The notes under the pieces: model-generated
Told to the model about the DNA's origin: nothing
Seen by the model: the letters and a program-made list of their open reading frames with translations, nothing else
Database searches by the model: none
In this document: positions 1 to 6,831 of the stretch, piece by piece
Numbering within the stretch: position 1 is the first letter of the stretch
Layout of the letters: each line of letters opens with the position of its first letter
Program-made: the position numbers and the translations under genes
NCBI GenBank assembly: GCA_003232965.1
Contig: QIKG01000172.1
Coordinates: 1-8,433, forward strand
Length of the DNA stretch: 8,433 nt
Direction: 5' to 3'
Origin: Oceanospirillales bacterium
GTDB lineage: Bacteria; Pseudomonadota; Gammaproteobacteria; Xanthomonadales; SZUA-36

Positions 1-1196
1 AAGTTAAAAAACTACGCTCTCAGATTAGCGACTTTATGGATGAATACATTTATCCAAACGAAGCTACTTTCCATCAGCAACTTGAAGAAAACCGCTGGCA
101 AACACCCGCTATTGTGGATGAACTGAAAGCCACCGCTAAGGCTCAAGGTCTATGGAATTTATTTTTGCCACCGGTATATGCTGAGCACAGCCCCGGACTG
201 AGCAATTTGGAATATGCACCCCTGGCTGAGTTAATGGGTCGGGGTCATTGGGCTCCGGAAGTATTCAACTGTTCAGCCCCCGATACCGGCAATATGGAAG
301 TACTGGCACGCTACGGCAGTGAAATGCAGAAAAAACGCTGGTTGGAACCCTTATTAGCGGGTGAAATTCGCTCGGCTTTCGCTATGACTGAACCCGCTGT
401 TGCTTCCAGTGACGCCACCAATATAGAAACCTCGATTAAACGCGATGGCGATGAATATGTGCTCAATGGGCACAAGTTTTATATCAGCGGCGCCTGTCGT
501 CACAGCTGCGAAATTCTAATTGTGATGGGCAAGACAGATGCCAGTAATGCAAACCGCCATATACAGCAGTCTATGTTGCTGGTGCCAAAGAACACAGCTG
601 GATTAAAGGTAATACGACCAATGCAGGTAATGGGCTATGACGGCGCTCCTGAGGGCCATGCAGAAATAATATTTAGTGATGTAAGAGTGCCTGTAGAAAA
701 CCTCATTGGTGGTGAAGGCCGGGGCTTTGAAATCGCCCAGGGTCGTCTAGGACCCGGTCGTATTCATCATTGCATGCGCTCTGTTGGGGCTGCTCAAAGA
801 GCCTTGGAAATGATGTGCAAACGCGCTAACGAACGAGTCATTTTTGGTCGCCCTATGATTAAAAATCAATCAGTTCGCGAAGACATTGCCCGCTCGGCGT
901 GTCAGATTGAACAAGCCCGTTTATTAACCCTTAAAGCTGCCGAAAAAATGGATACCGTTGGTAACAAAGCGGCGAAAGATTTAATCGCCATGATTAAAAT
1001 AATTGCCCCCTCCATGGCGCTTGATGTGATTGATCGGGCTATTCAGATTCATGGCGCCAGCGGCCTGAGTCAAGATACTTTTCTCGCGCAAATGTTTGCC
1101 GGACAACGTAGTTTGCGCCTGGCTGATGGCCCAGACCAGGTCCATATGATGCAGCTTGGGCGATCACTTGGGGCTAAACATGCTAAAGATAAGTAA
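1..1196 (+). CDS. Acyl-CoA dehydrogenase, ACAD10/11 (LvaC)-like; 5' end outside window
   Basis: This is an FAD-dependent acyl-CoA dehydrogenase family protein, cytoplasmic, probably acting on CoA esters in fatty-acid or hydroxyacid breakdown. The reading frame stays open upstream of the ATG at 36 to the window edge, giving VKKLRSQISDF before MDEYIYPNE. This matches the usual N-terminal helix of the family, so the true start lies upstream and the gene is 5'-truncated here. Numbering from that internal Met: AFAMTEPAVASSDATNI (114-130) is the flavin/substrate loop; GRLGPGRIHHCMRSVGAAQRAL (236-257) opens the C-terminal helical domain; QIHGASGLSQDT (337-348) is the second family signature; RLADGPDQVH (361-370) places Asp364 where many family members have the catalytic Glu. 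The ADGPD form is typical of the ACAD10/11-like branch. The stop overlaps the next gene, a kinase, by 17 nt, which implies a shared operon and pathway. The family call is secure; the substrate is inferred. Confidence 0.95.
   Translation, partial: VKKLRSQISDFMDEYIYPNEATFHQQLEENRWQTPAIVDELKATAKAQGLWNLFLPPVYAEHSPGLSNLEYAPLAELMGRGHWAPEVFNCSAPDTGNMEVLARYGSEMQKKRWLEPLLAGEIRSAFAMTEPAVASSDATNIETSIKRDGDEYVLNGHKFYISGACRHSCEILIVMGKTDASNANRHIQQSMLLVPKNTAGLKVIRPMQVMGYDGAPEGHAEIIFSDVRVPVENLIGGEGRGFEIAQGRLGPGRIHHCMRSVGAAQRALEMMCKRANERVIFGRPMIKNQSVREDIARSACQIEQARLLTLKAAEKMDTVGNKAAKDLIAMIKIIAPSMALDVIDRAIQIHGASGLSQDTFLAQMFAGQRSLRLADGPDQVHMMQLGRSLGAKHAKDK
1170..1173 (+). promoter_or_regulatory. Ribosome binding site deciding the kinase start
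   Basis: A GGGG run lies 6 nt before the ATG at 1180, inside the end of the dehydrogenase gene. It supports ATG 1180 over the in-frame TTG codons at 1156 and 1168, which would only add residues with no family resemblance. Short overlap plus this site suggests translational coupling. Confidence 0.45.
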
Positions 1197-2217
1197 ACTC
1201 GACAATAAGGTTCTGGGAAACTACCTGAGCCAACAGTTTGCACAATTTGATGGCTTGCAAGAAATAAGCAAATTCAACGGTGGGCAATCCAACCCAACTT
1301 ATAAATTAACAACTGCCAACGCTGTATATGTTCTGCGCGCCCAACCACCAGGGAAACTTCTAAAATCAGCACATGCTGTTGATCGCGAGTTTCGGGTTCA
1401 AAAAGCCTTACAAGCGACCGCTATTCCAGTAGCTAAGATGATTCACCTTTGCGAAGACCGAAGCATTATCGGTAGCATGTTTTACTTAATGGAGTTTAAA
1501 CAAGGCAGCATCTACTGGGATGCAGCACTAGCAGAGATCGATGACAGTAAGCGCCATGAATACTACCAAGCTATGATTAAAAATTTGGCGCTGCTGCATC
1601 AAGTCGACTATAGCGCTATTGGTCTTAGCGACTACGGAAAAGCGGGTAATTATTTTGCACGTCAATTAAATCGCTGGATGGGGCAATATCAAGCCTCAGA
1701 AACCCAGAAGATTAACGCCATGACACAGCTTAGCACCTGGCTGGAAAAAGAGTTGCCCGAAGATGACGCTAAGATAAGCCTGGTACATGGTGATTATCGG
1801 CTGGATAATTTGATGTTCAATTCAAACAGCGCCGAAATTATCGCAGTGCTCGACTGGGAGCTTTCTACCCTTGGGCACCCATTCGCTGACCTTGCCTATC
1901 ATTGTATGTGCTTGCGGATGCCGGTAGCGGCCGGCGGTATGTCGGGCCTGATGGGTAAGAATCGCGAGGCTCTGAATATACCCACAGAGAAAGAATACAT
2001 AGCCACCTACTGCCAATCCATGCAGTACGAATTTAGTAGCATTCCAAACTGGTCATTTTATTTAGCTTTTAGCTATTTTCGTCTGGCTGCAATTTGTCAG
2101 GGAGTGGCTAAGCGTGCAGAGCTGGGAAATGCATCTAACTCGCAAGCGCTTAAAATCGGCGCCATGGTCGAGCCACTCGCTAATGCTGCGCTCGAAATAG
2201 CAAATGCCGATCTATAA
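1180..2217 (+). CDS. APH-fold phosphotransferase, ACAD10/11 kinase-domain (LvaA)-like
   Basis: A 345-residue cytoplasmic kinase of the aminoglycoside phosphotransferase/choline kinase fold. FNGGQSNPTY (32-41) is the glycine-rich nucleotide loop; VLRAQPPGKLLKSAHAVDRE (51-70) contains the phosphate-anchoring region and the conserved Asp-Arg-Glu; HGDYRLDN (203-210) is the catalytic (Brenner) motif with Asp205 as likely base; LDWELSTLGHPFADLAY (224-240) holds the Mg-binding Asp225. All key residues are present. The sequence resembles the APH domain of ACAD10/ACAD11 and bacterial LvaA-like proteins, not antibiotic-resistance enzymes. Overlap with the upstream dehydrogenase supports a joint role: ATP-dependent phosphorylation of a hydroxyacyl-CoA, then dehydrogenase-assisted phosphate removal. 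That role is known for the family and inferred here. I see no LvaB-like small partner between the two genes. Annotation pipelines often call such genes 'phosphotransferase family protein'; a resistance role is unlikely. Confidence 0.9.
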   Translation: MLKISKLDNKVLGNYLSQQFAQFDGLQEISKFNGGQSNPTYKLTTANAVYVLRAQPPGKLLKSAHAVDREFRVQKALQATAIPVAKMIHLCEDRSIIGSMFYLMEFKQGSIYWDAALAEIDDSKRHEYYQAMIKNLALLHQVDYSAIGLSDYGKAGNYFARQLNRWMGQYQASETQKINAMTQLSTWLEKELPEDDAKISLVHGDYRLDNLMFNSNSAEIIAVLDWELSTLGHPFADLAYHCMCLRMPVAAGGMSGLMGKNREALNIPTEKEYIATYCQSMQYEFSSIPNWSFYLAFSYFRLAAICQGVAKRAELGNASNSQALKIGAMVEPLANAALEIANADL

Positions 2218-2255
2218 CACCCCGAATACGCTAAACTCTACTTATTAAAGTATCT

Positions 2256-2260
2256 AGGAA
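2256..2260 (+). promoter_or_regulatory. Ribosome binding site of the HAD-type lipoprotein
   Basis: AGGAA sits 7 nt before the ATG at 2268, and that ATG begins a textbook lipoprotein signal sequence, so site and start support each other. The surrounding 50-nt gap after the kinase gene shows no terminator-like hairpin, so read-through from the upstream pair is possible. Confidence 0.6.
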
Positions 2261-2267
2261 AACTAAA

Positions 2268-3167
2268 ATGCCAACCTTTCGCCTTGCTTATCTTTTTATA
2301 TTTTCACTTGCTTTGTTTTTGACTGCCTGTGCCAGCAAACCACAACTAAACAGCTTACCGGACAATTATCGAGTGGAGGCCAGCGATCTTAAAGTGACTT
2401 TTGAGATTGTTCGCAAACTAGAAGAAACCTTGAGAAGTGATGAAATTCTAGTAGTGTTTGATATCGACAACACACTGCTGGCAATGAAAACAGATGTGGG
2501 TGCCGACCAGTGGTATGACTGGCAGAAAAACCTGCAAAAAGCCAATAAATGTGACCCCAGATTAGTCGAAAACCTCCTTGCGAGTCAGGGAGCCTTGTTT
2601 TTTTCCGGCTCAATGCGCCCAACTCAAGCTGATGCGGCGGATGTGGTCAGAAAGTTACAGCAACAAGGTGTACAAGTAATGGCCGAAACTGCCCGCGGGT
2701 GGAGCTTTGTTCTGCCCACCATGCGCGAGTTACGGCGTAATCAAATGGACTTCCGCGCCACCGCTCCTGGGCCACCCGCGGGTTACGGCGAGTTCCAGCC
2801 GGAATCGGCAGTACGCCCTTTATTATATAGCGATGGGGTTTATATGCTCGCCGGGCAGCACAAAGGTGACATGCTAATGGAGCTATTAACAAAAATCGGT
2901 GACCCGTTACCACGAGCCATTATCGTGATTGATGACAAAACTTATAACCTGACGGCTTATGAAGAAACTGCCCAACGCCTGAACCTAAATCTATACTCTA
3001 TTTATTACACGGGAGTGAGTGATTGGGTGGCCAATTTTGACACTAAAAAAGCGGTAATCGATTGGCAAAAACTACGCCCTGCTCTGGAACAAATTGAGGC
3101 CGTTTTTGGCACTGATAACTTCCAGCTTCCCGAGCAAACTATAGATCCAGAATGCGCCACGCCATAG
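2268..3167 (+). CDS. HAD-superfamily (DUF2608-like) lipoprotein, putative phosphohydrolase
   Basis: A 299-residue exported lipoprotein. Residues 1-20 form a hydrophobic signal sequence ending in the lipobox LTAC, with Cys21 as the lipidated residue; Ala at +2 (no Asp) predicts outer-membrane sorting. The mature part carries the HAD catalytic set: VVFDIDNTLLAM (62-73) with nucleophile Asp65 and acid/base Asp67; Thr141 in VMAETARG as motif II; Lys199 in GQHKGDML as motif III; and IIVIDDKTYN (218-227) with Asp222/Asp223 as the metal-binding motif IV. The intact set suggests an active Mg-dependent phosphatase, but the substrate is unknown. The layout matches my memory of DUF2608, a family described in Legionella and marine bacteria with no settled function. 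Its 3' end overlaps the secreted EEP gene by 16 nt, so the two are probably translated together. Other possibility: a class-B-like acid phosphatase relative. Confidence 0.85.
   Translation: MPTFRLAYLFIFSLALFLTACASKPQLNSLPDNYRVEASDLKVTFEIVRKLEETLRSDEILVVFDIDNTLLAMKTDVGADQWYDWQKNLQKANKCDPRLVENLLASQGALFFSGSMRPTQADAADVVRKLQQQGVQVMAETARGWSFVLPTMRELRRNQMDFRATAPGPPAGYGEFQPESAVRPLLYSDGVYMLAGQHKGDMLMELLTKIGDPLPRAIIVIDDKTYNLTAYEETAQRLNLNLYSIYYTGVSDWVANFDTKKAVIDWQKLRPALEQIEAVFGTDNFQLPEQTIDPECATP
2692..2782. repeat. 11-bp perfect inverted repeat inside the HAD lipoprotein gene
   Basis: CCCGCGGGTGG at 2692-2702 is the exact reverse complement of CCACCCGCGGG at 2772-2782, with 69 nt between the arms. Each arm also contains the self-complementary CCCGCGGG. 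The arms encode the residues around motif II and a proline/glycine stretch downstream. Function is unknown and it may be chance. Confidence 0.4.
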
Positions 3168-4315
3168 TTATAGTTTGTCTTCTCAGCTTTACGCTTTCGG
3201 CCTTAGCTGAAAGCCAATCAATCCGCGTGGCGACTTATAATATAGCCAGCGGCATGAAAAACGCGGGCGATCTGGAACAGCAATTATCTCTACAAAGCAG
3301 CCTCAAATTTAAGAAAATCGCCGCAATCATTCAACACAAGCGGCCGGATATTCTACTGCTAACAGAATTCGACTATCAGTCGGGCACGCAATTAGTGGAC
3401 TTATTCCAGCAAAACTACCTCTCCCAAGCACAATTTGATCAACAGGCAATTACTTATCCTTATAGCTATGCGGGACCCGTAAATACCGGCATAGCCAGTG
3501 GTCTTGATCTGAGTGGTGACGGCAAAACTGGTGGCCCTGCCGATGCCTGGGGTTTTGGTTTTTTCCCGGGTCAATATGGCATGCAAGTATTATCTCGTTA
3601 CCCCATCGACACCAAGGCCATTCGTGCTTTTCAGAAGCTGCGATGGAACAGCATGCCAGCAGCGCTACAGCCCATTAATCCAAAAACCAACAAGCCCTGG
3701 TTTCCACTAAATATCTGGTCAGTATTACGCCTGTCCTCAAAGTCGCATTGGGATATACCTATCCAAATTAATGGCAGCACTTTGCACTTGTTAGCCAGCC
3801 ACCCTACTCCACCGGTTTTTGATGGGCCGGAAGATCGCAATGGCCGTCGTAACCATGATGAAATTCGTTTATTTGCTGACTATATTTCTGCGCAGAAATC
3901 CGCCTGGATAATTGATGACAAAGGCGTAAGCGGGGGCCTTGAAGAAAACAGTCTATTTGTTATCGCCGGCGACCTGAATGCCGATCCGTTCGATGGTGAC
4001 AGCACAAACCAGGCTATTGCGCAGTTGCTCCAACACAGGGCAATCAATAATAACTGTACTCCGCAAAGTCAGGGCGCTGTGATTGACAGTGATAAACAGG
4101 CGGGGGTAAATCTTACGCATAAGGGTAACCCGGCCGCAGACACCGGTAAGTTCAACCCTGCTAGAGTAGGCAATTTACGCCTGGACTATGTGCTCCCGGC
4201 GAAACAAATTTTAATTCATCGCTGTGGCGTCTTCTGGCCTGCTGCTGATGAGCAAGGCGCGGGCTGGATCGATGCATCCGATCATCATCTGGTGTGGGTC
4301 GATATTTCTCTTTAG
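3152..4315 (+). CDS. Exported endonuclease/exonuclease/phosphatase (EEP) family protein
   Basis: A 387-residue protein of the DNase I/EEP metal-dependent phosphoesterase fold, predicted to be exported. The first 19 residues are a Sec signal peptide, with likely cleavage at ALA|ES. Conserved points follow in family order: ATYNIASG (27-34) with Asn30; LLLTEFDY (68-75) with metal ligand Glu72; LLASHPTPP (213-221) with His217; IAGDLNADP (271-279) with Asp274 and Asn276; RLDYVLP (343-349) with Asp345; ASDHHLVWVDI (375-385) with the closing Asp377-His378. All catalytic positions are filled, so it should be active on a phosphoester such as nucleic acid, lipid or sugar phosphate; which one cannot be read from sequence. 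Residues 117-150 form an insertion rich in Gly and Asp. The start has no clear Shine-Dalgarno and overlaps the preceding gene by 16 nt, which points to translational coupling. It faces uvrB across 45 nt. Confidence 0.88.
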   Translation: MRHAIVIVCLLSFTLSALAESQSIRVATYNIASGMKNAGDLEQQLSLQSSLKFKKIAAIIQHKRPDILLLTEFDYQSGTQLVDLFQQNYLSQAQFDQQAITYPYSYAGPVNTGIASGLDLSGDGKTGGPADAWGFGFFPGQYGMQVLSRYPIDTKAIRAFQKLRWNSMPAALQPINPKTNKPWFPLNIWSVLRLSSKSHWDIPIQINGSTLHLLASHPTPPVFDGPEDRNGRRNHDEIRLFADYISAQKSAWIIDDKGVSGGLEENSLFVIAGDLNADPFDGDSTNQAIAQLLQHRAINNNCTPQSQGAVIDSDKQAGVNLTHKGNPAADTGKFNPARVGNLRLDYVLPAKQILIHRCGVFWPAADEQGAGWIDASDHHLVWVDISL

Positions 4316-4360
4316 ATTTTGAATATAGAGCTTGAACAGGCGAGTTGCGGGTAACCGGTT

Positions 4361-6379
4361 TTACTCAATACCAAATTCTTTATTTCTCAGCTGATGTATC
4401 TGGTCACGAACATTGGCCGCTTCTTCAAACTCCAGGTTTTCGGCGTGCTGATACATTTTTTCTTCCAGCTCGACAACCGCTTTAGCCAGTTGTAGGGGAT
4501 CATTGAGATCATAGTCCAGTTGTGACTCTGCTACTTTTCGCTGCTCGCGTTTCCAGTTATCTTCAGCGTGGGCACTTTCCATAATGTCATCAACAAGTTT
4601 TACGATGCTTGTTGGGGTAATACCATGTTTAAGATTGTGCTCAACTTGTTTTTCCCGGCGCCGGTCGGTTTCTGCAATCGCCCGTTGCATCGAACCGGTA
4701 ATTTTATCGGCATAAAGAATAGCTCTGCCTTTAACATTTCGAGCAACCCGGCCAATGGTCTGAATCAAGGCAGACTCAGAACGCAAAAAGCCCTCCTTAT
4801 CGGCATCCAAAATCGCGACCAATGATACCTCCGGCATGTCCAGCCCTTCGCGGAGTAAATTAATGCCAATTAACACATCAAACTCACCGCGGCGAAGATC
4901 GCGGATAATTTCCACCCGCTCGACTGTATCGATGTCAGAGTGCAGGTAGCGAACCTTTACTCCATGTTCGCCGAGGTACTCGGTTAAATCCTCCGCCATG
5001 CGCTTGGTCAGGGTCGTGACTAAGATGCGCTCGCCCTTTACAGCACGGATATTAATTTCCGATAATAGGTCATCAACCTGTGTGGCAATCGGCCGAATTT
5101 CTATCTGCGGGTCAATCAGGCCGGTTGGGCGCACCACCTGCTCGACCACATGCTCCCCGGAAAGCTCAATTTCATAAGGCCGTGGAGTTGCTGAAACATA
5201 AATTGCCTGTGGCGCTCTATCTACCCACTCTTCAAACTTCAAAGGCCTGTTATCCAGCGCAGAAGGCAGCCGGAAACCATACATCACCAGATTTTCCTTG
5301 CGCGAACGGTCGCCCTTGTACATGCCGCCAATTTGCGGAACTGCTACATGGCTTTCATCCACCACCAGTAAAGCATCATCGGCAAGATAGTCATATAGCG
5401 TCGGCGGTGCTTCCCCGGGCGCTCTGCCGGTTAAATGCCGCGAATAGTTTTCAATGCCGTTGCAATAGCCCAGCTCCATCATCATTTCAAGGTCATACCG
5501 GGTGCGCTGTTCCAACCGTTGCAACTCGACCAACTTATTCAGTTCGCGCAACTGTTCAAGACGCACGCCCAGTTCGTCTCTGATGGTATGGGTGGCATCC
5601 AGAACCACCTGACGAGGGGTAACATAATGAGATTTAGGATAGATAGTTATCGAGTCAATGCGCTCGATTAGCTCACCAGTAAGGGGGTCAAAAGCGGTTA
5701 CATTCTCAACAACCTCATCAAACAACTCTAAGCGAATAGCCCGAGTTTCTTCGTCACCGGGGAAAATATCAATTACATCACCGCGCACTCGAAAAGTTCC
5801 ACGGCGTAATTCAAAATCATTGCGCGCATATTGCATTTCAGCCAACCGCCTGAGTACCTGGCGCTGCTCCAGCGGAGCCCCGCGAGTTAACGGCAGCACC
5901 ATACTTAAATATTGGGTCGGGTCACCCAGCCCATAAATCGCCGAGACTGTTGCCACGATAATGACATCCCGGCGTTCCAGCAATGAACGGGTGGCAGACA
6001 GACGCATCTGTTCGATATGCTCATTGATAGAAGCGTCTTTTTCTATATAGGTATCGCTGGAGGGAACATAGGCTTCCGGCTGATAGTAGTCATAATAGGA
6101 AACAAAATATTCCACCGCATTATTGGGGAAATAACTCTTAAATTCGCCGTAAAGCTGAGCCGCCAGGGTTTTATTTGGTGCCATCACCAAGGTTGGCCGT
6201 TGCACCTGCTCAATAACATTGGCAATAGTGTAGGTTTTACCCGAACCAGTCACACCAAGTAAAGTTTGATGACGCGCACCCTGCTTGAGACCATCAACAA
6301 GGCCCTTGATAGCCGCAGGCTGGTCACCTGCAGGTTGGTATTTCGAGACTAGCTCGAATGGTCGCTTCATCTTTGGCAT
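4361..6379 (-). CDS. uvrB: Excinuclease ABC subunit B, UvrB
   Basis: UvrB is the damage-verifying helicase-like subunit of bacterial nucleotide excision repair: UvrA loads it at the lesion and it recruits UvrC. The product is 672 residues, the normal size (about 673 in E. coli). Visible: Walker A GVTGSGKT (42-49); beta-hairpin SYYDYYQPEAYVP (94-106) with the four tyrosines that wedge into DNA; DEAD-type box DESH (341-344); SATPRPYE (396-403); motif V region GINLLREGLDMPEVSL (505-520); motif VI QTIGRVARN (540-548); and the C-terminal UVR motif (about 632-667) that contacts UvrC. Motif VI has Val545 where I would expect Ala. Two starts are possible, ATG 6379 (MPKMKRPF) and ATG 6370 (MKRPF); neither has a good ribosome binding site, and the shorter aligns better with E. 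coli MSKPF. It lies 17 nt after the thioredoxin gene, so co-transcription is likely. No LexA-like site was found before it. Confidence 0.98.
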   Translation of the reverse strand: MPKMKRPFELVSKYQPAGDQPAAIKGLVDGLKQGARHQTLLGVTGSGKTYTIANVIEQVQRPTLVMAPNKTLAAQLYGEFKSYFPNNAVEYFVSYYDYYQPEAYVPSSDTYIEKDASINEHIEQMRLSATRSLLERRDVIIVATVSAIYGLGDPTQYLSMVLPLTRGAPLEQRQVLRRLAEMQYARNDFELRRGTFRVRGDVIDIFPGDEETRAIRLELFDEVVENVTAFDPLTGELIERIDSITIYPKSHYVTPRQVVLDATHTIRDELGVRLEQLRELNKLVELQRLEQRTRYDLEMMMELGYCNGIENYSRHLTGRAPGEAPPTLYDYLADDALLVVDESHVAVPQIGGMYKGDRSRKENLVMYGFRLPSALDNRPLKFEEWVDRAPQAIYVSATPRPYEIELSGEHVVEQVVRPTGLIDPQIEIRPIATQVDDLLSEINIRAVKGERILVTTLTKRMAEDLTEYLGEHGVKVRYLHSDIDTVERVEIIRDLRRGEFDVLIGINLLREGLDMPEVSLVAILDADKEGFLRSESALIQTIGRVARNVKGRAILYADKITGSMQRAIAETDRRREKQVEHNLKHGITPTSIVKLVDDIMESAHAEDNWKREQRKVAESQLDYDLNDPLQLAKAVVELEEKMYQHAENLEFEEAANVRDQIHQLRNKEFGIE

Positions 6380-6396
6380 CAGGCGTTATATGGCGC

Positions 6397-6831
6397 TTAG
6401 AGTTGCGCTTGAATCCAGTTCACAATTTGCGCAGACTGCATGGCACCCGCGTTACGGGCAATTTCCTTGCCCTTACGAAACAGGATAAGCGTAGGAATAC
6501 TGCGGACATTAAATTTAGCCCCAATAGCCTGTTCATTTTCGGTATTCAGCTTGGCGAAACGAACCCGGGGTTCCAGTTTTTCAGCGGCATCGCTATACCA
6601 GGGTGCCATGGTTTTACAAGGACCACACCAGGGTGCCCAAAAATCAACAACCACGGGAATATCATTGCGATTGATATGCTGCATAAAATTACCCGCATTC
6701 AAATCAATGGGGTGGCCGGGGAAGACCGGTTTTCCGCATTTTCCGCAACTGGGCTTAGCACTCATTTTATCTGCAGGAATTCGATTAATGGCGTTACAGG
6801 TCGGACAAGCCACATGCACAGGCTGGGTCAT
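6397..6831 (-). CDS. trxC: Thioredoxin 2, zinc-binding (TrxC)
   Basis: A 144-residue cytoplasmic thiol-disulfide oxidoreductase; thioredoxin 2 reduces protein disulfides and in E. coli belongs to the peroxide-stress response. The N-terminal extension carries two CxxC pairs, Cys9/Cys12 and Cys29/Cys32, which bind zinc in this subfamily and separate it from thioredoxin 1. The thioredoxin domain follows: FWAPWCGPCK (64-73) with active-site Cys69 and Cys72, and the cis-proline loop RSIPT (110-114) with Pro113. Length fits the family (139 in E. coli). The start is set by a strong AGGAGA site upstream. It is the first gene of a probable two-gene operon with uvrB, 17 nt downstream. It sits between uvrB and the divergent aminotransferase gene. 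All functional cysteines are present and nothing suggests decay. Confidence 0.95.
   Translation of the reverse strand: MTQPVHVACPTCNAINRIPADKMSAKPSCGKCGKPVFPGHPIDLNAGNFMQHINRNDIPVVVDFWAPWCGPCKTMAPWYSDAAEKLEPRVRFAKLNTENEQAIGAKFNVRSIPTLILFRKGKEIARNAGAMQSAQIVNWIQAQL

Noticed and set aside
1156..1179. Earlier TTG start for the kinase at 1156.
   Set aside because: It adds eight residues of no family resemblance and deepens the overlap; ATG 1180 has a better placed GGGG site.
1180..2217. Antibiotic-resistance aminoglycoside kinase.
   Set aside because: The fold is shared, but the sequence pattern and operon partner match the ACAD10/11-type kinase, not resistance enzymes.
4342..4366. Possible bidirectional terminator between the converging EEP and uvrB genes: GAGT/ACTC outer pairing with CGG-GTAA-CCG inside, followed by TTTT.
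   Set aside because: The inner stem is only 3 bp and the outer one 4 bp with unequal internal loops, so it would be too weak for a confident intrinsic terminator.
5080..5583. Long plus-strand reading frame of 167 codons opposite uvrB.
   Set aside because: It lies entirely antisense to a clearly real uvrB, has no recognisable motifs and an unlikely composition; it is a shadow frame.
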